From Liolophura sinensis (Eukaryota; Mollusca; Polyplacophora; Chitonida; Chitonidae), in contig NC_088300.1 in the NCBI RefSeq assembly GCF_032854445.1, forward strand, positions 25,899,608-25,963,607: a stretch of DNA of 64,000 nt, in the 5' to 3' direction. Both the position numbers and the translations under genes were made by a program. Within the stretch, counting starts at the first letter, position 1; each line of letters begins with the position of its first letter. Under the pieces are notes generated by a model. That model ran no database searches, was not told the origin of the DNA, and was given only the letters and a program-made list of their open reading frames with translations. Below are positions 1-11,715 of the stretch, piece after piece.

Positions 1-19
1 GACAATATCACACACACAA

Positions 20-1930
20 ACGGTCATGGTTGCTTTCAGAACCCCCTATAATACATGCGAGTAGCACACAGTCACCCCAGCCCCACCCACCCCATAATAC
101 ATGCGTTGTCACACAAGCAATCAGGCTTTGCTTTCAGATCCACCGCATGACGCATGGGAGTCGTACACAAACGGTCGGGTTTAAGTCTCAGAATGAACCC
201 CTCTATAGTCGTGCCAGATGAACACAAACAATCACGTTTTGCTTTCAGACACCCCCTTATAATACACGTGAGTTGCACACAAACAGCCATGGTTTGTTTT
301 CAGATTCCCCCCTATAATACAAGCGAGCTGCATACAAACAGTCAAGATTTGCTTTCAGAACCTCCCCTATAATGCATGCGAGATGTACACAAACAGTAAA
401 GATTTGCTTTCAGAATCTCCCCTGTAATACAATCGAGTCGTACACAAACAGTCAAGGATTGCTTTCAGATCCCCTGTAATATGTGCGAGATGTACACAAA
501 CAATCCAGCTTTGCTTTCAGAATCCCCCCCTATACCACAAGCAAGCTGCACACAAACACTCAAGATTTGCTTTCAGAATCTCCCCTATAATATATGCGAG
601 ATGTACACAAACAATCAACGTTTGCTTTCAGAATCTCCCCTATAATACAAACGAATCGTACACAGTCAAGGATTTCTTTCATATCCCCTGTAATATGTGC
701 GAGGTATACACAAACAATCCAGCTTTGCTTTCAGAATCCCCCCTATAATACAAGCAAGCTGCACACAAACAGTCAAGATTTGCTCTCAGATTCCCCCTAT
801 AAAACATGCGAGATTTACACAAACGGTCAAGATTTGCTTCAGATTCCCCCTATAATACATGCGCGATTTACACAAACAGTCAAGACTTGCTCTCAGATTC
901 CCCCTTTAATACATGCGAGATGTACACAAACAGTCAAGATTTGCTCTCAGATTCACCCTATAATACATGCGAGATTTACACAAACAGTCAAGACTTGCTC
1001 TCAGATTCCCCCTATAATACATGCGAGATTTACACAAACAGTCAAGACTTGCTCTCAGATTCCCCCTATAATACATGCGAGATTTACACAAACAGTCAAG
1101 ATTTGCTTCAGATTCCCCCTATAATACATGCGGGATTTACACAAACAGTCAAGACTTACTCTCAGATTCCCCCTATAATACATGCGAGATTTACACAAAC
1201 AGTCAAGACTTGCTCTCAGATTCCCCCTATAATACATGCGAGATTTACACAAACAGTCAAGACTTGCTCTCAGATTCCCCCTATAATACATGCGGGATTT
1301 ACACAAACAGTCAAGACTTGCTTTCAGAATCTCCCCTGTAATATATGCGAGATGTACACAAACAATCAACGTTTGCTTTCAGATTCCCCCTATAATACAA
1401 ACGAATCGTACACAGTCAAGGATTTCTTTCATATCCCCTGTAATATGTGCGAGATATACACAAACAATCCAGCTTTGCTTTCAGAATCCCCCCTATAATA
1501 CAAGCAAGCTGCACACAAACAGTCAAGATTTGCTCTCAGATTCCCCCTATAATACATGCGAGATGTACACAAACGGTCAAGATTTGCTTTCAGATTCCCC
1601 CTATAATACATGCGCGATTTACACGAACAGTCAAGACTTGCTCTCAGATTCCCCCTTTAATACATGCGAGATTTACACAAACAGTCAAGATTTGCTTCAG
1701 ATTCACCCTATAATACATGCGAGGTGTACACAAACAGTCAAGATTTGCTCTCAGATTCCCCCTTTAATACATGCGAGATTTACACAAACAGTCAAGACTT
1801 GCTCTCAGATTCACCCTATAATACATGCGAGATTTACACAAACAGTCAAGACTTGCTCTCAGATTCCCCCTATAATACATGCGAGATGTACACAAACAGT
1901 CAAGATTTGCTCTCAGAATCTCCATAATAT
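20..1930. repeat. 54-bp tandem array (about 35 units)
   Basis: Head-to-tail units of 54 bp, recognisable by acatgcgagatttacacaaa followed by a cagtcaagacttgctctcag block; the start at 1021 recurs at 1075. Units degenerate toward 2160. Because 54 is divisible by 3 and the unit lacks stop codons in several frames, long apparent reading frames run on both strands in an 18-residue period. Occasional 53-bp units (a tttgcttcag variant) shift frame. No splice-supported exon or start context was seen, so I call it a satellite. It lies in the presumed first intron of the minus-strand PAN-like gene whose first exon ends at 2251. Confidence 0.95.
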
Positions 1931-2250
1931 ACAAGCGGAAAGTAAACGACGAAAGGAGAATTTTTCTTCCAGAATCCCTTTTCCCCAATATAAGCGAGCT
2001 GTACATTATGAGCAGTCAAGCTTTTGTTTCCAGAACTCCCTAATAGAACTGCAAAACGCACGATAAGTTTTGCTGCCAGAATCCCCTTAGAACAAGCGAG
2101 TTGTGCACGAATCAAGTCAGCCTTTTGTCAACAGTCAGCATTTGCTTTCAAAACCTTAAGAGATGGGTAAAAGCTATCGCAGTTTAGTTTCTGATAAACG
2201 TTCTTCGTTTTTTTTCTATATATCGACTGGTAAAATATAATTATTCGTAC

Positions 2251-2584
2251 CTTCAAGTCTACGAAGGATTTCCACATTATCAGGCAACGTCCATCCAGAA
2301 GAACAGATAGTTTGCGGTTTTAACAATAGACACGTGGCCGAGCTAGCATTATAATGCACTGAAACACAGTCTTTGATATAACCACAGTTCGCTGCGCACT
2401 GAACCTTACTGATGCCTTGTAGAGTATCTATACCCTCCCACGGTAGTTCATTCGGTGACGCCAGCAAGCTGTAAAGCCAACTCTTTTGCAGTTCTGGTAA
2501 TGACGCAAAACTAAACACAAAACACAAAAGCACCAAAAACAACGTTGGCAAGAACATCTTTGATCGAGCTATATCATGGAACAT
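2251..2584 (-). CDS. First exon of a secreted PAN/Apple-like protein (partial gene)
   Basis: Reads on the minus strand from a Met at 2584, or a better second Met at 2557 that opens directly into a hydrophobic signal peptide (MFLPTLFLVLLCFVFSFA). After the signal comes about 85 residues with a PAN-like cysteine pattern: C-AANC-GYIKDC, then an N-glycosylation sequon (NAS) and a later C-LLL and TIC. The frame runs into a canonical donor, GAAG|GTACGA, at 2251/2250, leaving phase 1, the same phase used by the lectin gene exons further along. Later exons would lie below position 1, outside the window. The role is unknown; PAN domains generally bind proteins or glycans outside the cell. Fold assignment rests on cysteine spacing only. 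Confidence 0.6.
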
Positions 2585-4200
2585 ATTTGTACGACAACTG
2601 TTCGTGTGACATCGTTGTTAGAAGTTTGTCTTTCATGGTCAGCCTTAGCACAGTTATTGAATACAAAACTTAATTGCGGTATACGCTCTAACTACCAAAG
2701 ATAGGTATAAGGATGCTTCAAACAATGCCTTTTGCTACATCTGTCACGCGCCTATTGATTAACGGAGTTACAGTTGCGTATTGATCGTCTTAAAAGACTG
2801 GCCTTTGTCAAGAGGTGTTTAGAGCATCGAGTAACTGTCAGATAACTAACGAGAGTGCCAGGTATGTCTTGGACATAAATGAAACAAAAGAAAAAAAAAC
2901 AAAACAAAAAAACAACAACAACAATAACAATAACAAAAGAAATGAATAAAACGTTGAACAATGGTGCATTTATCTATGACACGGCACAGTCACCACCTAA
3001 AGTTCCATTCATATGAATGAAGATGTATACAATTAAGTTTGTTTTTTCTGTGAAATGCGCCTTCGCTATAGTAACATTGATAAGCCTATAATTGTATCGG
3101 TGATAGAGATTCACCATGCCCAAACTATAACAATGGTTATATATTGATCGCCTTTTTGTAAAAAGGCCGGATGGTGAAAAATTGTTGAACATAAGAGGTT
3201 CGGACTGGCTAGAAAAGCCAATCAGAACAATAGCAATATTGACTATATATCAGTTTTAAGGTTTTTTTCGTGCTTCTTTCGTGAAACTGGAGGCTGACGG
3301 GAGGCTGATAGACCGACAAAGAGTTAAAAATCTTAGCAATAACACTCCGTGAGACACACTTCACATTGTATTTGGACGCTTTGTTTCCAGGGAGATTTCA
3401 AAGTTTCCATTTATAACAAAAAAAATTAAAAACACATTTGTCAAGAAACTGACAATCGCATTCTAACAACTGCCTACCTATTACCTTGGGTTGTGGTCCA
3501 GTCATATAAACACTACAAATACATTAATTATTTTCGTTACGAAGAAAATGTTAATGCTTGCTTTCTGGCGATTCCCTACGTTTTAAATAAGACAACGCCA
3601 ATGAAGCTTATTAAACTTAACTGTACCAGCTTTCAATGAACTGTACTGAGTAATTCACACAGTGTGTTAGCTGGATTTTCCTCTCCTTTTTAGCCATTTT
3701 TGTGGCTTCGTATATTAGCACCTGAAATGTAACCTGATTTACATTACCGCTTCTATCTGAATATCTCTTGCTTTCACTAGCCGTAAGCACTCTCAAATTA
3801 CCTTAACACTGACATGGAAAATAATGAATTGTGTTATGTAATCCAAATGCACGAGTGATCTACTAGGAAGAATATCTACTATCTTCAAATTAAATTCGGC
3901 GTAAAACACAAATCAAATAAATCAAACATTCATTTGGCCTTAAATGTATAGTGTGTTACGTGGTTAGTACTTGTCAATAATTTATACACAGGCGGTTTAA
4001 TATAATATTAAATCGACTGATTCAGCTAAAAAATTAAGACTGCTGAATGCTGACTGAAATAATTATGGTGTGCAGACTCTAAGTCTCTGTATTTTGGAAC
4101 GTAATATACGCCAAAACTTTACAGTGCAAGTAATTAACAAAGGTGTGCATTTTCTGTTACAATTCATAACATATCAGAAAAGAAAGGCAGAAATATATTT
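2585..4200. other. Intergenic, nothing recognised
   Basis: AT-rich DNA with an A-rich simple stretch at about 2885-2945. No gene, SINE or tandem repeat was recognised. The upstream region of the minus-strand gene at 2584 falls here, but no clear TATA box was identified. Confidence 0.4.
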
Positions 4201-4229
4201 ATAATTGCGGTTTAATTGTGTGCATTGCA

Positions 4230-5600
4230 GAGCAAACGTTTTTTGAGGTCTCTTCGCGAACAATACCCTCCCAATTTGATCACGTTAAGCCTGAAGGCTC
4301 CCAGCACACCTCTGATTGGCCATGGTTTGTTTTAAAGGTAAATTACAAGTCACCTGGAGAAAGCTTTTTGTATTACGAATGGTTCATGATTTTAGTCTTT
4401 AAAAAAATAGAATATTTGATACTTGAATATATCATCTGTGTCATATTTTGTACCATTTCCGGAATTGACGAAGTTTGGAAAGAATTTAACGAACATAATA
4501 ATTAATGATAAAATCAAAAGAAATCAACTTGTGAATCTTCTTCTGTATCTTTACAAATGTAATTTTTGTCCCTTCCACTTCTGAAAAAATTAAACATGTT
4601 TCATGCTGAAATGCACTCAAGGTTCTAAATTTTCTCTCAGTCGCTCAGACGCCAACTGTAGATTAGTGTTTAATGTGATTCAAACTCTACTCTGAACTCG
4701 TGATTTGAAACCAATTTTGGATTCAACCAAATTGTTGTATTTTATACTATTGTTATCATGTCGGTTTACGTATTAAATGTCAGAATTCAGGATCGGTATT
4801 AAATTTCCTGGATAATTTTTTCAGTATGTGTACGAGTGAACATATACAGTAGTTCGTGTTCGTGTACATACCTACAAATTTCTGGAAGTCTTAAGGTCGT
4901 GTATAGCTTCAACTAAATTTAGCAGTGACAATTACTGTCACACTAAAGTTTTACAGCAAACCTGGTTGCATCTGGAAAGTGACATTACTCTGTTAGGTAG
5001 AACGGACCCAATGTACAGTGCTTATCACACAAATGATCTGTCTTAGATAGCCGACGATAGCTGGATTAAAGTTTTACGACTAGTCTGGTTGCATCGTGAA
5101 AGCATCTCTGTCAGTTGTGTTCTAGCAGTATAGTAGCAGTTCCTCTGTTCGGTCAAACTAGCCTAGGAGCATGTTGATGTGGTATCACCTAATCCAGAAT
5201 GTGACAGGCTAAACGATTAATCTTGTTTCACGAGAGTATATGTATATAATTCACAAACATAAAGCTGTCATATAACAAAATAAGTAATACACTTGTATCG
5301 GTATCATATGTTCTATGAAGACGATAGTCGGATTAACCACAGGTTTATCCAAACTAACCCGCTTATGCCGAATATTCTGGAAATGATTTGTGATTCAAAG
5401 AATGGATCCCTAGCGCGGACTCAGATAAGAAAACAATAAGCAGTAAATAAGTGTGCTAGAAATGTCTTTGCCTGCTGACAACTTCTACAATCTTGGTAGG
5501 AAAATAAAATATTAGCCATGTTTTACGTTGCTCGTAGAAGAGTAGTGTAGAAGAGGTTTTACATGTGGGCCTACATATGAAGATCAGTCTAACGTGTTCG
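4230..5600 (+). repeat. Decayed left part of the C76-like duplication unit
   Basis: Two blocks match the intact units downstream in the same orientation. Block A at about 4245-4490 (ggtctctt-cgaacaa, cacctggagaaag) matches 8735-8900 and 14280-14420. Block B at about 5330-5540 (taacccgcttatg, gaaaacaataag, aatcttggtaggaaaataaa) matches 9415-9600 and 15170-15350. Divergence is far greater than among units 1-4, so this is an older copy. With the inverted pseudogene at 6122-6702 and the block at 7915-8130 it makes a fifth unit. Confidence 0.65.
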
Positions 5601-6121
5601 AAGGAAAATAAAAGTGCGAAATACCTCAATATGCACCTTTCCTCTGACATATAATTCCTTGAAAGCTAATAACCTCGCGTGCCACACTGAGTGTTGGGTC
5701 AGAACATTTGATGATTTAAATTCATTCTTTGCCATATTGTTTATTTTCATTTTATCTGATTAATCCAATACTGTAACAGACACATACCTGTTGTTCTTGG
5801 TTGTACTTCCCTCATATCACATCCTAAGTCACGTGAACAGGCACTTGACGTGATGTGAAGATGTGGTCAGATATATATGAATTGACCATTAAATGCGTAA
5901 GATTACAACCTATAACTCTGTTTCTTTATTAGCTATATATTTTACGACATATTTTAACGTGTGACGGACAAGAAGATAATATTGTCCCACGCCCAAAACG
6001 ACACTGACTGGAATCAAATCAGCCGATTAGCTTTGTCTAACCTCTTTTCAAGTTACAGGGGCAGCTGTAACACACTTTTCTCACAATAACCTTTCTAATT
6101 ATTATCATATAAAAATAATTG

Positions 6122-6702
6122 CTATACGGCCGCTAAGGGTGTGGAGAAAAGAGTATTCGTCCATATGTCAAGCGCGATCGTCACATCAACTCCAGTCAAG
6201 CTCACCGACGTACGTGTGTTTGATCTGTTAAGCTTCTTAGGCTGGACGGATTTTTTGGACAAATTGTCGATCGTTTCACAAGGATCAAAAATGTAACAAT
6301 ACGTATTGTCCGAAGGTCAGTAATAGGCCATTCTTGTGACTGCAGACATCTTTTATTCTAAACAGGTTTTGCTACGAAGATATTACGCCTTGTGTACATT
6401 ATTTTTCTGGGTAAAGGCGTTAAAGAATGTGTGTAGTTTTAAGCTGAATTCCATATGCTTAACCGGGAACAGTGTAGGCAACTGTTCTGATTTCAGGGTT
6501 CCGTTCTCCGGTCCGAGATTCCGTCCGTTCAGATGACGGACCGTGTACTGTGAAGATTGTCCCCGTGAAACAGAAGTCTGTCGATAATCTCAACTGATCA
6601 GGTGGACGGACACAAGGTCCTGAAGAATGGCAGATAGAGATGTAGCGGTGATCTGGCGACCAGCGAACTCGACACCGCGGATCTCCGTCAGAAAGAAATG
6701 AC
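6122..6702 (-). pseudogene. Inverted, broken copy of the C76-like gene
   Basis: The reverse strand carries the second exon of the family in order. It begins at the GHF-LTEIRG segment (from 6702), continues through GRQITATSLSAIL, the IDRLL-like region, YIFDPCE and FDIW, and ends at LAAV before a TAG at 6122-6124. Several single-base indels break the frame, for example in the tgg-tca-gct-gag region and after the cac-agt-aca-cgg segment. Part of the strand between GLLL and the FDP motif is shortened. No first exon or promoter was found beyond 6702. Its orientation is opposite to the flanking unit blocks at 4230-5600 and 7915-8130, so the gene body was inverted locally. The presumed catalytic Cys position is Ile here, as it is Thr in the intact copies. 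Confidence 0.8.
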
Positions 6703-6743
6703 CTGAAATGAAAAGTGTGGATTGGGTGAATCGAGCTGTTCAA

Positions 6744-7182
6744 CCCTGGCCTAAGCTCAGCTGGCGGGCAATCCTCTTCATGATTGATCTGGCCTAACGT
6801 TCAGCTGGCGGGCAATCCTCTTCATGAATGATCTGCCTAACGCTCAGCTGGCGGGCAGTCCTCTTCATGAATGATCTGGCCTAACGCTCAGCTGGCGGGC
6901 AATCCTCTTCATGATATCTGGCCTAACGCTCAGCTGGCGAGCAATCCTCTGCATGAATGATCTGGCCTAACGTTCAGCTGGCGGGAATAATCTTCATGAA
7001 TGACCTGGCCTAACACTCAGCTGGCGGGCAATCCACTTCATGATTGACCTGGCCTAACGTTCAGCTGGCGGGCAATCCTTTTCATGATTGACCTGGCCTA
7101 ACGCTCAGCTGGCGGGCAATCCTCTTCATGATTGATCTGGCCTAACGCTCAGCTGGCGGGCAATCCTCTTCATGATTGATTT
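6744..7182. repeat. 44-bp tandem repeat, 10 copies
   Basis: Ten direct copies of a unit of about 44 bp containing ctggcctaacgctcagctgg and then cgggcaatcctcttcatga. Copies differ by a few substitutions and 1-2 bp indels; the last two are identical. It abuts the inverted pseudogene at 6122-6702. No coding potential is proposed. Confidence 0.95.
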
Positions 7183-7914
7183 CGGTTTGGTTTCTGCAAG
7201 ACCATGTATAACCTGATTTAACATGATTTATTTACTTGATTTAGTGATTTTCGCCGTACTATTCGTTGCATGTTGGAAGCGAAGCTGAGTTTGATGAGGT
7301 GTCATATAACATCAGTGAATAAGCTTAACAGGTATATGAAGAAAATGAAGTTTTCAATTCAACTATTATCCCAGTATTCATTATATGTATGCCGTGCGAA
7401 AAAAATATCACTCAAGTCTTTAACACAAGGGAGCCATCGTTTTACCTTGTGGAATTGACACAAAAGTTTATAGCCTAGCTTATTTATATCTTACATTCCA
7501 TTCTTCCCTGATTCCATGATGCATCTAGTTGGTGTTCGAATAAGAGAGACGGGTTCTTGAATACACAGACCAGTTGCTCGAAATGAGAATGACTTGAACA
7601 GAACAGTGGCTTCCTTTTTATGATCGGTGTTTCCCACAAACAACACCCTTCTGGCGCTGGTTAGTGTTGTGTCCAGCATGTGATAGTATGGGGAGGGGGA
7701 AGGAGGAACCAATGTTACATCAGGTGAATCAGCTGGAATTCAGAGGTGTGTTGATTACCAGGTTACTCACAACACTATGTATAACTCAAGTTCAAGTTTT
7801 CAGTTCGTCGGGTGTGAAGTTTCACAAGACACAAAGCATCCTGATTTTTTTCTTTCAAGGAAGAATCACATACCCATTCAAAGCGCACAATATTTATACC
7901 TTAATTTCATGATA
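7183..7914. other. Intergenic, nothing recognised
   Basis: Unique-looking sequence between the 44-bp array and the unit remnant. Short open frames here have no splice or motif support. Confidence 0.4.
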
Positions 7915-8130
7915 TTAAATTATATCATATATGATATGATCACAATCGTCGTTCCTAAGGTAGGAAAGCTTAGGGTTATACTCTCTAGTGCACGAACTAT
8001 AATTTGCTTACGATTTAATAACAAACGGAGTTTAGAACTCCAATGTAAATTTTTTTATCGTTTCTACAGATTTATGATTTCAATACGAAAATATTTTAGA
8101 ATTACGATAACTGTAAACATCGAAATGGAC
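7915..8130 (+). repeat. Decayed 3-prime block of the C76-like unit
   Basis: Matches the region downstream of the intact genes (unit 1 about 11525-11960) in direct orientation. Shared landmarks are a tcacaatc-ttcc block, cgaa-ta-atttg-ttacgatttaa, and atttatgat-ttca/ttga-tacgaa-atattt. It places the end of the old fifth unit here. Confidence 0.6.
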
Positions 8131-8329
8131 ATAATGTAGTGTCATTATGAAACCTCGTGAAGTTATTACCTTGAATTGTTGTACGTAAGTCACATGACCC
8201 TATCCAACTAGATGTACATGTATGCAACTTTATTTAGCTTTTGGCCTCACAGATATAAGGCAGTGACTAATTAGGCGAATGCCTATTCATATTGTGAAGT
8301 TCATGACCCCAAAGATTCAACCCGACTGA

Positions 8330-8455
8330 ATTGTGAGTGAGTGAGTGCTTGCGGTTTAACGTCGTACTTAACAATTTTTCAGTCATATGACCACAAAGGA
8401 ATCTTAGAGTGCATGTAATGTGCCTCCTTGTTGCAGGATGGATTTCCACCGCTCT
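8330..8455 (-). mobile_element. SINE family B, partial
   Basis: Contains gtttaacgtcgtacttaaca and ttcagtcatatgac, the tail shared with the longer copies at 37480-37800 and 42405-42670. In those copies the tRNA-like head reads on the minus strand. The head is absent here. Confidence 0.6.
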
Positions 8456-10058
8456 TTTATCTGGTGCTGGCCGAATCGTGATATCAACGACTATAAATGA
8501 GTGGTTAAGTCATTTCTTGAATAATTTGGGACAAAAAATGTTTATGGATTTAACTACACATCAAAACTAGCTGAATATCAGCAGAGTGCTGCCCACGTAG
8601 CTTTGAAAATTAATATCAGGGAAATAACCAAAGACATACATTTCTTATTACAAATCAAAATGTAACAGAAAATAAAGTCAGCAGCATAGTTTTCTCGTTA
8701 TTTGTTTCAGTATCTGGTAGATCATACTTTCCTGAAGGTCTCTAGGCGAACAACATCGTCCCAGTTTGATCAAGTGGAGCCTGCAGGTTGCTAGCAAGCT
8801 GTTGAGTGGTCATTGTTTCTTTATCAGTTATCACGTGGCGATCCGTTCAAATAACAAGTTACCTGAAAATAGTTTTATTGATTCTAAAATGGATTCTTAT
8901 GTTAATTTTTAATTCTGACCAGCAATGTCTTTTATCCTTTAAAATTAATGTTCATAAGTGTAAGAATCTGGAAATAGTCTTTGTAATTCACACTGGCTTT
9001 GCGGGAAGCCATCTAAAACGCTGTACGAGAGTTACTGTCATCCTTGTGTTGAGTAGCGCTGAAAGCAAAAGATTATATCTCTCTTTCAGTTTATTGTAAA
9101 AAGTAAACTAAACCATGTGAGAAATCCTGTATATTGTCTAATAGGACCAGAACAGGTGCACCCAAAGTTTGAAGATGTTTTAAACAATCCAGTCAACAAA
9201 CAAGTGAAGGTGTAATAGAAAAGTTTTGTAATCCATACACGTATGTTTTTATGTTTATTATTTTCGATGAAAAAATTGATAAGTGATCCTGTCCTTGAAT
9301 GGTGTAGGCTATGGTAAATTAAAATATCAGACTGGTTTAGGAAAAGAGAAAAACAGTGGCTCAGGATTGATAAACTTCTGCCGAGACGTTTACTTCCTTA
9401 GCAGACAATGGTCAGATTATCCAAGGCTTATACCAAGATAATCCACTTATGGTCAGTGTTCGTTAAACAATATGTAAATCAAAAGAATCCTAAGACGGAC
9501 AAGGATAGGAAAACAATAAGTAATGAAGAAACGTGACGGGATTTCCGTGTCCTTCAGTGACTTGCTTCAATCTTAGAGGGAAAATAAATCATCAACAACG
9601 CATTACTTTGTTCATGGAAAACTTTGAAATCTGTTTTTGATTGGCTAAATCGAGGCTAACCTAATCTACCGGGTTTTAGAATGGAGCAGTATGTACCCCA
9701 ATAAATAAATTTATTAAGCGTTGTTGAATTTAGCCTCGGTGTGGAGTTTATGATGATGGTTAGGTTTTCAAGACGTTGGAATCAGAGCTGGTACGGTAAT
9801 GTTTAAGCTATTTCCAACTTTCAGATTTTGCAAGCACGAATAGATTCACATAATTCACATTGCAAATCCACATTTTGTCATTCTTCATTATCGTTTATGT
9901 GGATTTAATTTAGTGAATTAAATCGCTCACCTGCTACTCACATCTAAATACAGGATTATCCCACGAGCTACTCGGCACCCTATAATCCACTTCATGTAAT
10001 CCTACACTCGCGACAAGGCGCGTGCCGCGATCTCATGCAGTGCACAAGAATGCTACTC

Positions 10059-10103
10059 CACGTGCGTTATGTTGTTTTTACAGGTCGGTGTGCTTTATAA
10101 AAG
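10059..10103 (+). promoter_or_regulatory. Candidate core promoter of C76-like copy 1
   Basis: A TATAAAAG box at 10096-10103 lies 87 bp upstream of the ATG, which leaves room for a 5-prime leader of about 60 bp. A CACGTG E-box-like hexamer sits at 10059-10064. Both lie in a block conserved in units 2 and 3 and missing from unit 4. Confidence 0.5.
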
Positions 10104-10189
10104 TGATTGGAAGCTCATTTCAGGCCATTCTCCTTCCCGCACACCAAAACTGAATCTCCCTATCAATTTACACGATTACGATCTTCAGC

Positions 10190-11321
10190 ATGGATGCCAT
10201 GAAGAAAGGTACGTTTTGTTACAGATTTTATGTAACGACTTCTGGAAGCGGACGTACATGTAGATTATAAGGCACATACTTTATCTCTGGTTGGAGTTAT
10301 ATTGCCATAGTTAATGATGTAATATGGGATTAAACTAAGGGGAGATAAGTTATGCATATAAGTGAGCAATTCTTGAAGACAGAATTATACCCCAGTCACA
10401 TGGATAATTAGCTAAATAAATACGGTATGAATCAGGCATTATCGCGTTATTAAGACATGTATGTTTAAAACATTGCACTTAGATGTTTTCATAAGAATTA
10501 TTATGTACGATCGTAATTGATAAAAAATTTATGTCTCTTATCTTACAGAAAACAAAACTAAAATAGGTATTAAGAAGCTCGTTCGTCAGCTTAGCCTTAA
10601 ACGAAGGAAGGACAGCGAGATTCGCCCCATTCGCACAGTCCGAGGTCATTTCCCTCTGACAGAGATCCGCGGCGCCAAGTTCCCTGGTCGTCAGACCGCC
10701 GCTACATCTCTGAGTGCCCTTCTTCAGTCCACAACGTTGTGTCCGTCTTCCTGGTCAGCTGAGGTCATCGACAGACTCCTGCTTCAGGGGGACAAACTTC
10801 ACAGTACCCGGGTCCGTCATCTGACTGGACGAAATCCCGGACCGGAGAACGGAACTCTTACACCTGGACAGCTGCCTACTCAGTTCTCCACCAAGCACAC
10901 AGAATTTAGTTTGGCATTCGACAAACTAAACCTGTGTGACGTTCCTAAAGCAACCTGTAAACAGAATGAGACTGGAAGTCTTTTAGAAATGAATCATTTG
11001 GAGAAGACTCTGAAAACTGAGCTTGCCGAAAACAATTATGGTGTATTGTTAAGCGTTGGAACAGACACTGTAGCGATTATGACAGACAATACATATTACT
11101 ATATCTTTGATCCTTGCGAAAAGACGGATTCTATATCAATGAATTATGCCAGAAGTGTGCTATTAAAATTTAGAGATGTGCCCCACTTAGTGAAATATTT
11201 AAACAGGAATAGGATCAAGACAAATACGCACATGTCAGTCAGTGTGACGCGTGTGCACGTAACCATCAAATTCGACATCTGGACCACCATTGCCTTTTCC
11301 ACGTCATTGTCGGCTGTTTAA
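10190..11321 (+). CDS. C76 / herpes-tegument-USP-like protein, copy 1 (two exons)
   Basis: Model: join(10190..10208, 10549..11321), 263 residues. Exon 1 encodes only MDAMKK and ends at AAAG|GTACGT. Exon 2 follows a cttacag acceptor. The N-terminus is basic (KKLVRQLSLKRRK, residues 15-27), possibly nuclear. From about residue 39 the layout follows the large-tegument deubiquitinase / peptidase C76 fold as I remember it: GRQTAATSLSALL (53-65), W75, IDRLLLQGDKLH, then GVLLSVGTDT, YYIFDPCE (about 190-197) and SVLLKF-LVKYL. The usual catalytic Cys after GxQ is Thr56 and the usual FDSH His is Cys196, so a classical Cys protease seems unlikely and a pseudoenzyme is inferred. AATAAA lies at 11380-11385. 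Upstream: TATAAAAG at 10096. Family assignment is from pattern, not a search. Confidence 0.75.
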
Positions 11322-11579
11322 AAGTTGCCAGGTGTTTTCGATTCGCAGTGCTACTTGTGTTATATAATGAATGTGCCAAAATAAAAGAATTCAATCGAAA
11401 AAGCCTGGTATTTTATTTTTGATGCTTTGAGACAAAATGTTAACACTTCCGATAGCACTGATGAAATATTGTTTCACTTAGGGATGGCCCCATACTGCTA
11501 CAAGCATATCATGTACATCTGCTGATGTATCACAATCATTGTTCCCAGTGTCGCAAAATCTTACCAAGGTTTAAGCTCT

Positions 11580-11715
11580 CCTATAAAAAGCATCCTGCGG
11601 ATGGGGGTTGTTTCCCCTGGGCTGAGCCCGGTTTCTTTCCACCACAATACTGGGTGCCGTCTTATAAGTGAAATATTCTTGAGTACGGTGTAAAAACACC
11701 AATATAATAAATAAG
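11580..11715 (+). mobile_element. SINE family A, 3-prime part (unit 1)
   Basis: Contains the core catcctgcggatgggggttg and the tail gtgaaatattcttgagtacg, followed by an AATAAA-rich end. The tRNA-like head is missing. The same insertion recurs in units 2 and 3, so it predates the duplications. Confidence 0.85.

Noticed and set aside
20-1930. CRISPR array
   Set aside because: Units are contiguous with no unique spacers, and the DNA is eukaryotic.
1-2000. Repeated TATAAT words as bacterial promoters
   Set aside because: Part of the satellite unit in a eukaryotic genome; no meaning as promoter elements here.
594-2066. Long plus- and minus-strand open frames in the first array
   Set aside because: They follow from a stop-poor 54-bp unit; several overlapping frames are open at once and no splice or start signals support one of them.
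7777-8139. 120-codon plus-strand frame
   Set aside because: Its right half is the decayed noncoding 3-prime block of the duplication unit.
8806-9099. Short frames recurring in each duplication unit (also near 15749 and 22529)
   Set aside because: Recurrence is due to DNA duplication; frames differ in start and end between copies and lack exon signals.
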